Source: Lachnospiraceae bacterium
GTDB lineage: Bacteria > Bacillota_A > Clostridia > Lachnospirales > Lachnospiraceae
Length of the DNA stretch: 64,000 nucleotides
Reading direction: 5' to 3'
Assembly (NCBI GenBank): GCA_017626435.1
Contig: JAGAIR010000002.1
Coordinates: 62,001 to 126,000, forward strand
This document shows, in pieces, positions 16,086-24,536 of this stretch. The notes beneath the pieces were generated by a model that saw only the letters and a list, made by a program, of their open reading frames with translations, ran no database searches and was not told the origin of the DNA. Each line of letters begins with the position of its first letter. The stretch's first letter is position 1. The translations under genes were made by a program, and so were the position numbers.

Positions 16086-17618
16086 TTAGATATAGTTCAA
16101 CAATGAATTTCCCAGTATCTTTGAGGTAGAAGATAATGCATACTGATAAAGATTATCTGCCTGTGTCAGATTAATAAATGCATCGGAAAGATCTACATCT
16201 TCATTATTAGATAACTGCTCTTCTGTATCTACCTTCTGGTCAGACAGCTTATCATAAGTCAGCTCCAGACGGTTATATCTGGTTCCCAGCTTTGCAAGGG
16301 ATACATTCAGCTGTTCTTGTGCGTTATCCACCATCGTAAGCCCTTTTCCAAAAGCTTCTGTCATAACAGTAACACGAAGAGACTGCTCTGTCTTCAGAGT
16401 TTCTTTCAGTTTATTCAGTGTTGCAATTTCATTTTTATCTGTGGAATTTTTAATCAGTTTATCTGCCTCTGCAATTCTGTTTTCCACATCCTCTACCGCC
16501 TCAATGGTTTTTGTAAGATAATCTACAGTCCGGTAAATATCTGTACTGATCGCATCCTTCGCCTGTGTGTTCACTGTCATAGTCTGGCTGAAATTAATCT
16601 CATAGTCGATATTCTGTTCACTAGGGTCCGCATATTTGATTGTCTTCTTTGAAACAGAATCATAGCTGCTGCATGCAAAATACATCTCAGGACGGATATC
16701 ACTCTTATCAAACTCCGTCTTACAATACTCTACGGAGATTGCTGACTGCTTCTCCTGAATCGAGCTGTACACATTCTTTCCCATCAAAATTTCTCCTGTA
16801 TCATACAGGAAAACAACGTCATCATCTCCCACCTCATAAGCATCTGCATCCGTGGATGCTTTGGTAGTCGCTGTCACTGTATCTGCCTTCATTTGCCCTG
16901 TAGCATCCTTATAGCTGGTAGTGAATTTGACATAGTCTTCTTTTACTCCGGTCGGAGTACTTCCATCAGCCTGTAGACCAGAATTAGAACAATTCTTGTA
17001 TGACAGCTGCATACGATACACTGCTTCTTTTTTGGGAGCCATATCTACATAATCCTGGCCAGACGTAATATTACTGTCATAGACTGCCCCTCCGGTCACT
17101 ACGTTGACGCTTTCCACATCAGAACATTCAAAATTTTCTGTAATATCATAAGCAAGATTTTTCGTAATATCACCAAAGAGCAGTGAAGTATCCGTACGAT
17201 ATCCTGTAAATACAAAACGTCCAGAATAATCGGCATTGGCATTGTCCTCAAATATTGAAGATACAAACTGCTGCAAGGTTGAGAGAACAGCTCTTCTTTC
17301 ATCTACTGCCAGAGGTCCATTTGCACCCTGGTCCATATATCCCTTCATATCAACTAAAATAGAGTTGATATTTTTCATGGCAGATTCTGTCGTATCCATC
17401 CAGGACATGGCATCCTTAACATTTTTCTGTACATATTGTTTGATCTGTGACATAATACTACGGTATTTCAAAGAACGTACTGCCACTGTCGGATCATCTG
17501 ACGGTCTCTGAATTTTTTTCTCCGTGGTATACTGCTCCTCATACATCAATAATTTATTTTTTGCATTGGAAATATGACTGCTGGCACTGTTGGAAATCAT
17601 AGAATTGGTCACTCTCAT
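16086..17618 (-). CDS. flgL: Hook-filament junction protein FlgL (HAP3)
   Basis: 510 residues. The N-terminus RVTNSMISNSASSHI and KIQRPSDDPTVAVRSLKYRS are FlgL/flagellin-like D0/D1 helices. The C-terminal helix SDAFINLTQADNLYQYALSSTSKIL matches the HAP3 end. The protein joins the FlgK ring to the filament outside the cell. The central part is a variable domain of some 250 residues, larger than in Bacillus. AAGGAGG precedes the ATG. It follows two flgK genes and precedes fliW. Confidence 0.93.
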   Translation of the reverse strand: MRVTNSMISNSASSHISNAKNKLLMYEEQYTTEKKIQRPSDDPTVAVRSLKYRSIMSQIKQYVQKNVKDAMSWMDTTESAMKNINSILVDMKGYMDQGANGPLAVDERRAVLSTLQQFVSSIFEDNANADYSGRFVFTGYRTDTSLLFGDITKNLAYDITENFECSDVESVNVVTGGAVYDSNITSGQDYVDMAPKKEAVYRMQLSYKNCSNSGLQADGSTPTGVKEDYVKFTTSYKDATGQMKADTVTATTKASTDADAYEVGDDDVVFLYDTGEILMGKNVYSSIQEKQSAISVEYCKTEFDKSDIRPEMYFACSSYDSVSKKTIKYADPSEQNIDYEINFSQTMTVNTQAKDAISTDIYRTVDYLTKTIEAVEDVENRIAEADKLIKNSTDKNEIATLNKLKETLKTEQSLRVTVMTEAFGKGLTMVDNAQEQLNVSLAKLGTRYNRLELTYDKLSDQKVDTEEQLSNNEDVDLSDAFINLTQADNLYQYALSSTSKILGNSLLNYI

Positions 17619-17703
17619 GCTTTTTTCCTCCTTTTTACTCTCTCATTTTTCAGCGCAAAAGCGCAGATATTGATTCACTGCTCCTTAACGTTGATTTTTT
17701 CCA

Positions 17704-19764
17704 CTAAACTCCGGTTTCGTTAATAAGCTTATCCAACACTTCATTCATCACTGAAATCACACGATACTGATAGTTCAATAAATTCTGGTACTGGATCAGA
17801 TTCTGTCCTTCTTCATCCTCATCCACGCCAGATTTGGATAATCTCCGGTTATCTACAGCCTGAACAATATTTTTCGCATTGCTGGCGCAGTCATCAACTT
17901 TCTCTCCGTCAACACCTACTGTTGCCACCAATACAGCTAAAAAGGAAGACGGCGCCCCTTGCTTAAACATAGAATCATCTTCCCGGATCGCTGCCAGCTT
18001 CTTCAGGTTTTCTCCATTAGATACACCGCTGTTTGGCTCAGAGGAGCATGCCAGTTTATTACCATCCCCCAGAACATCATTAGAAACGGTTGCATGAAGA
18101 GCTGTCATGTTATAATAAGAAGTCGGCTGGCCAGAAGTTGTATAGGATGTAAATGTAAAAACTTTCTTGTCATCCTGTGGCACATACACCTTTTCTACTT
18201 CTTTCCCTTCCGCATCCTTCAACATAAAATAACCTGTTTCATTCGGCACTGCTTCCAGTGTATACCCTTTATTTGCAAAATCTGCCTGTGCATTAGCATT
18301 TAATACTTTACAGCCATTCAGATAATAATAGTCCTCTTTTTTATTATACAGAAATTCTGTCATATCAAATTCTTCCCCAGTAGCAACATCAACTGCAACA
18401 AACACATCACTGCCGGGATTATTATATAAATCATAACCTCCATTCTGTATCTGATTGAAATTGGCTGAAAAAACACGTACAAATTCGTTCAATTGCGCCA
18501 TGTAATATGGAATACCGCGGAAATCCACCTCATCCCCAATCACAGAAGAGGTTTTCCCATTATCCAGCGCAACCTGCAAATGATCCGCCTTTCCTTTTGT
18601 CAGCTCATCAGATAACACAAAGGTATATGTGTAGGTTCCATCCGCCCCTACTGTTACTTCAAACGATTCATACTGATATTCATAATTTGCAATGTTAATC
18701 AGTCCATCACTTTCCGGAATATTTAACTGGGACAGATTGGATGCATTGAAACTGCTGGAAGAATCTGTCACTAATGTAATTGTCGACTTGTTACCATATT
18801 TATCATTTTTCTCTTCAAATTCCGTTAAAGTAGCACGGAAATTTTCTCCATTATTGCCATCCCGCAATTCAAACAATGCCTGCAGACTTCCTCCCAGATT
18901 CGCGTTGCGGATATTAAACTCCTGCCCATAACTCCAACGCAGTTCATATAGCCCTTCTGCATCATTCTGGTTATCCTTAGTGGTTTTTGTCACAATCTCA
19001 ATCTGATTATACTTGTTAGAATCAACCAGTACTCCATCACCAATAAAAACAAGAAACTGGTTCAGCCCCTGTCCGTCAGCCGGAGCCTGCTCTATCACTT
19101 CCACATCCACCAGTGCAGAAAGTTCATCAACTGCTACCGCACGCTGGTCACGCAGATCATTGGCGCGGGAACCATAAACCTCCAGCGTATTGATCTGCTG
19201 CGTCAAAGAGGCAATCTGTTTTGCATATGCATTGATTTTATCAACTGCAGTGTCTATTTCCTCATTTAATTCTTTCTGGGACTGCAAAAGACCATCTGCT
19301 ACTTCCTGTATAAATCCCATCATACTGTCTCCGTATCCGATCACCTGGGTACGGATGGTATTATCCGGTACGTTTTCTGTCATTCCAGAGATGCCTGCAA
19401 GAAATAAATTCAGGGAATTGTTTACTCCTCCAGATGTCTCATCAATTTCATACAGGCTTTCTGCAACATTCTTCATATAATGTGATAATGTATCATATCT
19501 TCCATAATTAGCGTTACTTTTCCGATATTTATAATCATAATAAACATCTCTGCTGCTGACAATATCATATGCTTCTACACCAGCTCCAATCATACCATAA
19601 GAGGTTTTCAGCGAAATCGCTTCTTTTGCCCTCTGCTCCACAATCTGTTTGCTGTAGCCTTTTGTTTTCACATTAGCAATATTATGACCTGTGGTATTTA
19701 ATCCAGCATAATAGGTAGACATTCCTGATGCCGCTATATTTAGTCCAAAAAATGTTGATGGCAT
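17704..19764 (-). CDS. flgK: Hook-associated protein FlgK (HAP1), second copy
   Basis: 686 residues. FGLNIAASGMSTYYAGLNTTGHNIANVKTKGYSKQ is the flagellar rod/hook N-terminal motif in its FlgK form. The C-terminus ends in a helix LLNYQYRVISVMNEVLDKLINE. FlgK forms the junction after the hook. The middle (about 300-560) is a large variable region with several beta-rich stretches. It follows another complete flgK at 19828-21738. The two share the N-terminal motif but little in the middle, so this is an old duplication rather than a recent one. GGAGGAATAAT precedes the ATG. Confidence 0.92.
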   Translation of the reverse strand: MPSTFFGLNIAASGMSTYYAGLNTTGHNIANVKTKGYSKQIVEQRAKEAISLKTSYGMIGAGVEAYDIVSSRDVYYDYKYRKSNANYGRYDTLSHYMKNVAESLYEIDETSGGVNNSLNLFLAGISGMTENVPDNTIRTQVIGYGDSMMGFIQEVADGLLQSQKELNEEIDTAVDKINAYAKQIASLTQQINTLEVYGSRANDLRDQRAVAVDELSALVDVEVIEQAPADGQGLNQFLVFIGDGVLVDSNKYNQIEIVTKTTKDNQNDAEGLYELRWSYGQEFNIRNANLGGSLQALFELRDGNNGENFRATLTEFEEKNDKYGNKSTITLVTDSSSSFNASNLSQLNIPESDGLINIANYEYQYESFEVTVGADGTYTYTFVLSDELTKGKADHLQVALDNGKTSSVIGDEVDFRGIPYYMAQLNEFVRVFSANFNQIQNGGYDLYNNPGSDVFVAVDVATGEEFDMTEFLYNKKEDYYYLNGCKVLNANAQADFANKGYTLEAVPNETGYFMLKDAEGKEVEKVYVPQDDKKVFTFTSYTTSGQPTSYYNMTALHATVSNDVLGDGNKLACSSEPNSGVSNGENLKKLAAIREDDSMFKQGAPSSFLAVLVATVGVDGEKVDDCASNAKNIVQAVDNRRLSKSGVDEDEEGQNLIQYQNLLNYQYRVISVMNEVLDKLINETGV

Positions 19765-19827
19765 ATTATTCCTCCATTCTGCGCTTTCTATCCCCTCTGT
19801 ATTTTATTTCAAATACTCTGACCACGC

Positions 19828-21738
19828 TTATCCTAATCTTTCAATCAAATGCTGCAACATAGCATCCACAGTTGTAATATATCTCGATGCCGCATTATAC
19901 GCATGCTGGTACATTAATAAGCTAACCAGCTCCTCATCTGTAGAAACACCTGCTATCTGCTGTCTCTTGTCTTCAATGCCCTCTGTCAGGGATGTCTGAT
20001 GCTCCACCATTTCCTGCCATATACTTCCCTGTGTGCCCAGATCGCCAATCATATTCTTGTAGTAATCATTAAAATTATAGGAAGCCAGATTATTCGGATC
20101 AAGCACAGCAAAGTTCTCATCCCATTTTGTTAACAAATCCTGCAAAAACTCAAAATTATAGGTTCCTGCAGCTCCAAGTTCAGGGTTTCCATGGAGCGGA
20201 AGCAGAGAATATTCTGCCGCCAGTTCCGGGTTGATTTTTAAACTCTGAAGTGTATACATAGTGTCAATATCATCCGGATTCTCTTCATTATATACATACA
20301 GACTGTAGGTGCCATCTCCATTGTCTCTCGCCAAGCCAATCTGATTTCCCTCGGCATCGGTGGAATAAATCTGCTGGTCAAGAGTAATGATCTGATAACG
20401 GTCAATCTGCTTTCTGGAAAAAACTTCTGTACCGATTGTTTCTGCATCATCGGTACCAACCGGACAATTGATCACATCTAATATCCTATATGTACCATCG
20501 AGTGTAATATCCTTTCCATCTGCCGTCTTGCCGGTAACCTGCGATAACTCTGCATCTATATTTGGACTAAATGCATCATTGATAGCAGTTACAATTCCAT
20601 GAATCAGCATGTCAAACTGTGCCTGTATCTTGGTGATAATAGAATTGGCAGTGGTGTTATTATAAACCTTCAAATCATCCTTAAACTGATTTAATGCAAT
20701 CTTATATGCTGTCTCATCCGGGTTGCCATTTGCATCAACAAAATCCTCCTGCTTTGGTTCTACCGGTATATCTGTATAATGAAATACATCCCTGCCTCTC
20801 GCAGTTAAAATCCCCAACAGAGAACCTACATCTGTTTTTTTCTCTGTGGAGTACGCTTCCGACAGATTATATACATCGCCACATCCGTTGTCCAGCCATA
20901 CTACCTTATACATTTCAGAAACCGAAGTAACTTCTTTCTTTCCTGTATCCGGATTGACCTCCTCTGTAGTTATTTTCTCACAGCCCATATGGAAATTCAA
21001 TGCTCCATCTACAAACAAGGCATTGTTAATATAAATCTGGACACTGCCATTGTAATCCTCTCCATAGGTATAATTGGTATATTTTCCCAATTCATCCAGC
21101 AACAGATTACGGACATCTCTGTAGTCGTTGGCATTCTCCTGGTTAGAAGCCTCTGCCGCTGCAATCTTCGCATTATAAAAAGCAATCTTTTCACCCAGTT
21201 CGTTAATGGTATCTACCTGTTCCTGAATTTCTGTATTCAGGCTGATCTGATACATCTGCAAAGAATTAAAAATATTTTGGGCTGACTCCAGAAATGACTC
21301 AGAAGTAGAAATAAACAACTTCCGATTGGCAATTTCCTCTGGATTTTCACTTAAATCCTGAAGTACATCCCATATTTTCTCCAGCTCCCACTGGAATTCT
21401 ACGCCTTCTGTCTCTCCAAAGATATCTTCTATCTCACTTTCTGTCTCCACTAATTTTTCATAAAATGACTGTCTTCCTATCGCAAGACGGTATTCCTTAT
21501 CCAAAAAGGCATCACGTATCTGACGGATATCAGATACCCTGGTTCCCATGCCAACTCTCAGGCTGCTGCCGTCCAAACCGATCTTAATCGTCTGATAATA
21601 AGAATCCACATTGATATTCTGCTGTCTGGTATATCCCTTTGTTTTCGTATTGGCAAGATTGTGTGCTGTCGTATTCAGCCCTGACTGAGCCGAATGAAGT
21701 CCAGACACTCCTGAATTAAAACTGGTAAATAAACTCAT
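19828..21738 (-). CDS. flgK: Hook-associated protein FlgK (HAP1), first copy
   Basis: 636 residues from the ATG at 21738, which has GGAGGACGAT upstream and opens MSLFTSFNSGVSGL; an in-frame ATG at 21780 would add 14 unlikely residues. GLNTTAHNLANTKTKGYTRQ is the FlgK motif, and the C-terminus LLMYQHAYNAASRYITTVDAMLQHLIERLG is the classic HAP1 end. It is probably the canonical junction protein; the neighbouring paralog has a less typical C-terminus. It follows flgN, its likely chaperone gene, by about 95 bases. Confidence 0.94.
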   Translation of the reverse strand: MSLFTSFNSGVSGLHSAQSGLNTTAHNLANTKTKGYTRQQNINVDSYYQTIKIGLDGSSLRVGMGTRVSDIRQIRDAFLDKEYRLAIGRQSFYEKLVETESEIEDIFGETEGVEFQWELEKIWDVLQDLSENPEEIANRKLFISTSESFLESAQNIFNSLQMYQISLNTEIQEQVDTINELGEKIAFYNAKIAAAEASNQENANDYRDVRNLLLDELGKYTNYTYGEDYNGSVQIYINNALFVDGALNFHMGCEKITTEEVNPDTGKKEVTSVSEMYKVVWLDNGCGDVYNLSEAYSTEKKTDVGSLLGILTARGRDVFHYTDIPVEPKQEDFVDANGNPDETAYKIALNQFKDDLKVYNNTTANSIITKIQAQFDMLIHGIVTAINDAFSPNIDAELSQVTGKTADGKDITLDGTYRILDVINCPVGTDDAETIGTEVFSRKQIDRYQIITLDQQIYSTDAEGNQIGLARDNGDGTYSLYVYNEENPDDIDTMYTLQSLKINPELAAEYSLLPLHGNPELGAAGTYNFEFLQDLLTKWDENFAVLDPNNLASYNFNDYYKNMIGDLGTQGSIWQEMVEHQTSLTEGIEDKRQQIAGVSTDEELVSLLMYQHAYNAASRYITTVDAMLQHLIERLG

Positions 21739-21832
21739 ATCGTCCTCCATTAAAAAATAACACGGCTGCCGCTTCTGCAACCAAAATCATATTTTGGTCC
21801 GGACCAGCCTCTCTCCAGCTGATCCGGAATAA

Positions 21833-22348
21833 TTACTGCTTGGCATCAAAGGCTCCTGGTCCCATATCAACATCATAGCTGTTTGACGCATTGCGATTGT
21901 AATTATTGCTCCCTGGCGACATCCGTGTGCTTTGGATAAAATTCACATTGAACTCTATCATTTCAAGGGAATTTTCAATCAATTCTTTATTCTTTTCATT
22001 GGCTGCCACTAAACACTTCATCACCTGCCGCAGCGAATCATGCAACTGGCTTAACTGTTTCTTTTCCTCTGGCTGCTTTCCCATCAACTTCGCCAAAGTT
22101 GTCAAATCCAGCTCTTTTGGGTCTTTATTTAAAACAACTCCCATATTTGCTATAATTTTTTCCCGCCTTTTATCTATGGCATATACCTGATCCAGCAGAC
22201 GCTGCTCTTCTTCTGTCACCTTCTGAAGCTCTTTCAGGTCTCCTTTTACCAAAACAGTCGTCTTTTTTTCCGAAACCGGTATCAGGTTTTGATAAATATC
22301 ACGCTCACTGCTAAGTACCGCAATCAGCTCTTCCATTAAACTAGCCAA
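21833..22348 (-). CDS. flgN: Flagellar export chaperone FlgN
   Basis: 171 residues from a TTG at 22348, with GAGG seven bases upstream; the first in-frame ATG four codons later is too far from the SD. LMEELIAVLSSERDIYQNLIPVSEKKTTVLVKGDLKELQKVTEEEQ is the FlgN helical hairpin with its central linker. A glycine/asparagine-rich tail ends the protein. FlgN delivers FlgK and FlgL to the export apparatus. It sits between flgM and two flgK genes, so it may serve both. The assignment rests on fold pattern plus position. Confidence 0.9.
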   Translation of the reverse strand: MASLMEELIAVLSSERDIYQNLIPVSEKKTTVLVKGDLKELQKVTEEEQRLLDQVYAIDKRREKIIANMGVVLNKDPKELDLTTLAKLMGKQPEEKKQLSQLHDSLRQVMKCLVAANEKNKELIENSLEMIEFNVNFIQSTRMSPGSNNYNRNASNSYDVDMGPGAFDAKQ

Positions 22349-22369
22349 CGTCCAACCTCATTTCTATAA

Positions 22370-22648
22370 TCAATATACAGAATCAAAATATCTGCTCACC
22401 ATCGACTCTGCAATTTCCTGTGACGAAACATTGTATGTCCCGGAAGCTAATGCGTCTTTCAAATTCTGCACCTTGTCCTCCCTGACATCAGATATTTCAT
22501 TTAACGCACTTTTTGCAACCTGATAATCTTTGCCACGCTGCGAAACCTGATACTGTTCTGTAACTGCTGTTCCACCTGTCCTGGTAACTTTCTTCGGTTT
22601 TGTTGCCTGATATAATTGACCGACTTGATTGTAAGCATCAATTCTCAT
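22370..22648 (-). CDS. flgM: Anti-sigma-28 factor FlgM
   Basis: 92 residues from the ATG at 22648 opening MRIDAYNQVGQLYQ; GGCGGTGA lies seven bases upstream. The C-terminal half DVREDKVQNLKDALASGTYNVSSQEIAESMV is the sigma-28-binding FlgM domain. FlgM holds sigma-28 until the hook-basal body is complete and is then exported. It is the first gene of the flgM-flgN-flgK-flgK-flgL-fliW-csrA run and has a strong sigma-28 promoter, so it is probably autoregulated. Confidence 0.93.
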   Translation of the reverse strand: MRIDAYNQVGQLYQATKPKKVTRTGGTAVTEQYQVSQRGKDYQVAKSALNEISDVREDKVQNLKDALASGTYNVSSQEIAESMVSRYFDSVY

Positions 22649-22694
22649 TTTAATCACCGCCTAATTTTCCTCATTTTCAAAACTTTCATATAAT

Positions 22695-22721
22695 GTATCG
22701 GAAAGAAATTTAAAACCTTTA
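22695..22721 (-). promoter_or_regulatory. Sigma-28 promoter of the flgM operon
   Basis: On the minus strand TAAAGGTT (22714-22721), 11 bases, then TCCGATAC (22695-22702): the best -35 match among the sigma-28 sites here. It lies 46 bases upstream of the flgM ATG. Confidence 0.8.
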
Positions 22722-23024
22722 ACACTTTTTTACAGAAATTTTGACTATCGAAGCCGTGAATCTTTGCTTCACATTGTAAATCATGAAATCCAGCGCAGAA
22801 ATCATTCTAAATAAGTCACCTCACCTCTATAGGACAAAATAAGAAGCCGAGTGCAAAAGAAACGCGCAATCAACCCCCGTTGAAATCATGTTTTGATGTG
22901 CATTCTTTTCGCATCGACTTCTTTTTATCCGGAACCGAAGGTGCGGTTCCTCAGAAAATATTTCTGCACTGGGTTCCTGGTGATATCCTTAAGGCGCAGG
23001 CTCACAGCTCCAGCAAACAAAAAT
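22722..23024. other. Intergenic stretch between lysA end and flgM promoter
   Basis: About 300 bases with no convincing gene. A 7-bp hairpin (GGAACCG, 6-base loop, CGGTTCC) lies at 22931-22950, 75 bases after the lysA stop. It has no following U-run on either strand, so it is not a clear intrinsic terminator. Confidence 0.5.
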
Positions 23025-24281
23025 TTATTTCAAAATATCACAGAAATCAAAGGTTGCAAAATAATCTGCCGGTGTTTCTGCACGGCGGATCATCTTCACG
23101 GAACCGTCCTCCTGCAAAAGCAGCTCTGCAGAACGAAGTCTTCCATTATAATTGTATCCCATGGCAAAGCCATGGGCACCCGTATCATGAATAAACAGGT
23201 AATCTCCCATATCAATTTCCGGCAGCATACGGTCAATAGCAAATTTATCATTATTCTCACAGAGAGATCCTGTGACATCATATTTACAGTTACAAGGCGC
23301 ATCCTCTTTGCCCAAAACGGTAATGTGATGGTATGCACCGTACATTGCCGGACGCATTAGATTCGCAGCACAGGCATCCACACCGATATATTCTTTATAA
23401 ATATGCTTTTCATGAATCGCTTTGGTTACCAGACCACCAAACGGTGCCAGCATAAAACGTCCAAGCTCAGTAAAGATCGCTACATCCTCCATGCCAGCAG
23501 GAACCATGATTTCCTCAAACTGTTTCCGGACACCTTCTCCAATGATTTCAATATTATTTGGTTCTTTATCCGGTGTATATGGGATACCAACACCGCCAGA
23601 AAGATTAATAAATGCAATTTCTACACCTGTTTTTTCCTTCAGCTCTACAGCAAGTTTAAATAAAATACTTGCCAGCATCGGATAATACTCATTGGATACG
23701 GTATTACTTGCCAGGAAGGAGTGAATACCAAACCGCTTTGCCCCCATCGATTTTAATCTGGTGAAAGCTTCTATCATCTGTTCCTTTGTCATACCATACT
23801 TTGCATCCCCAGGGTTGTCCATAATGTCTGTCCCTAACTGGAACACCCCGCCTGGATTATAACGGCAGCAGATTGTCTCTGGTATACCGGCACATTTTTC
23901 CAGAAAATCAATATGTGTGATATCATCCAGATTAATATAGGCCCCCAGCTCTTTTGCCTTTACATATTCCTCTGCTGGTGTCACATTAGAAGAAAACATG
24001 ATGTCATCTCCACTAAAACCACATGCCTCAGACATCATCAACTCTGTCAGGGAAGAACAGTCTACACCACAGCCCTCTTCCTGAAGCACCTTGAGGATAA
24101 ATGGATTTGGAGTTGCCTTTACTGCGAAATATTCACGGTATCCTTTATTCCATGCAAATGCCGCCTTCAGCCTTCTGGCATTTTCACGAATTCCTTTTTC
24201 ATCATAAATATGAAATGGTGTCGGATAGGTTTTTACGATTTCCTGAATCTGTTCTTTAGTTACAAAAGGTATCTTTTTCAT
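23025..24281 (-). CDS. lysA: Diaminopimelate decarboxylase
   Basis: 418 residues, a PLP enzyme of the alanine-racemase fold (fold type III). YFAVKATPNP near residues 51-60 holds the PLP lysine, NLSGGVGIPY and ELGRFMLAPFG bind the cofactor phosphate, and CENNDKFA supplies the active-site cysteine of the partner subunit. It makes L-lysine from meso-diaminopimelate, the last step of the pathway that also feeds peptidoglycan. AAGGAAGGAAG precedes the ATG. It stands alone, divergent from parE. The somewhat divergent family form (long segment between 60 and 200) also includes carboxynorspermidine-type decarboxylases, but the active-site pattern fits LysA. Confidence 0.88.
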   Translation of the reverse strand: MKKIPFVTKEQIQEIVKTYPTPFHIYDEKGIRENARRLKAAFAWNKGYREYFAVKATPNPFILKVLQEEGCGVDCSSLTELMMSEACGFSGDDIMFSSNVTPAEEYVKAKELGAYINLDDITHIDFLEKCAGIPETICCRYNPGGVFQLGTDIMDNPGDAKYGMTKEQMIEAFTRLKSMGAKRFGIHSFLASNTVSNEYYPMLASILFKLAVELKEKTGVEIAFINLSGGVGIPYTPDKEPNNIEIIGEGVRKQFEEIMVPAGMEDVAIFTELGRFMLAPFGGLVTKAIHEKHIYKEYIGVDACAANLMRPAMYGAYHHITVLGKEDAPCNCKYDVTGSLCENNDKFAIDRMLPEIDMGDYLFIHDTGAHGFAMGYNYNGRLRSAELLLQEDGSVKMIRRAETPADYFATFDFCDILK

Positions 24282-24452
24282 CGGTATAACTTCCTTCCTT
24301 ATTTATATTCTAATTTTTTAACATGTTTTTGTATAACTATATAATCGCATGATACACATCATATTGTATACCATGATACGAAATATCTCTTCTGCATGAT
24401 ACCAAAAACTTTTGCCAGATGCAAGCATTACAGCATAGTCAATGCATTTTCG

Positions 24453-24481
24453 TTGCATTTTCATTTTTTTTATGCTATCTT
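24453..24481 (+). promoter_or_regulatory. Candidate sigma-A promoter of parE-parC
   Basis: TTGCAT (24453-24458), 17 bases, TATCTT (24476-24481), with an extended -10 TGC just before. It lies 55 bases upstream of the parE start, in the 255-base divergent region shared with lysA. Confidence 0.5.
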
Positions 24482-24536
24482 TGAAAAGCGAATGTGTGTT
24501 TTGCATACAGATTTTTAGGAATGAGGTTAAAGGGAT

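Noticed and set aside
22931..22950. Hairpin after lysA as a terminator
   Set aside because: No U-run follows the 7-bp stem on either strand.
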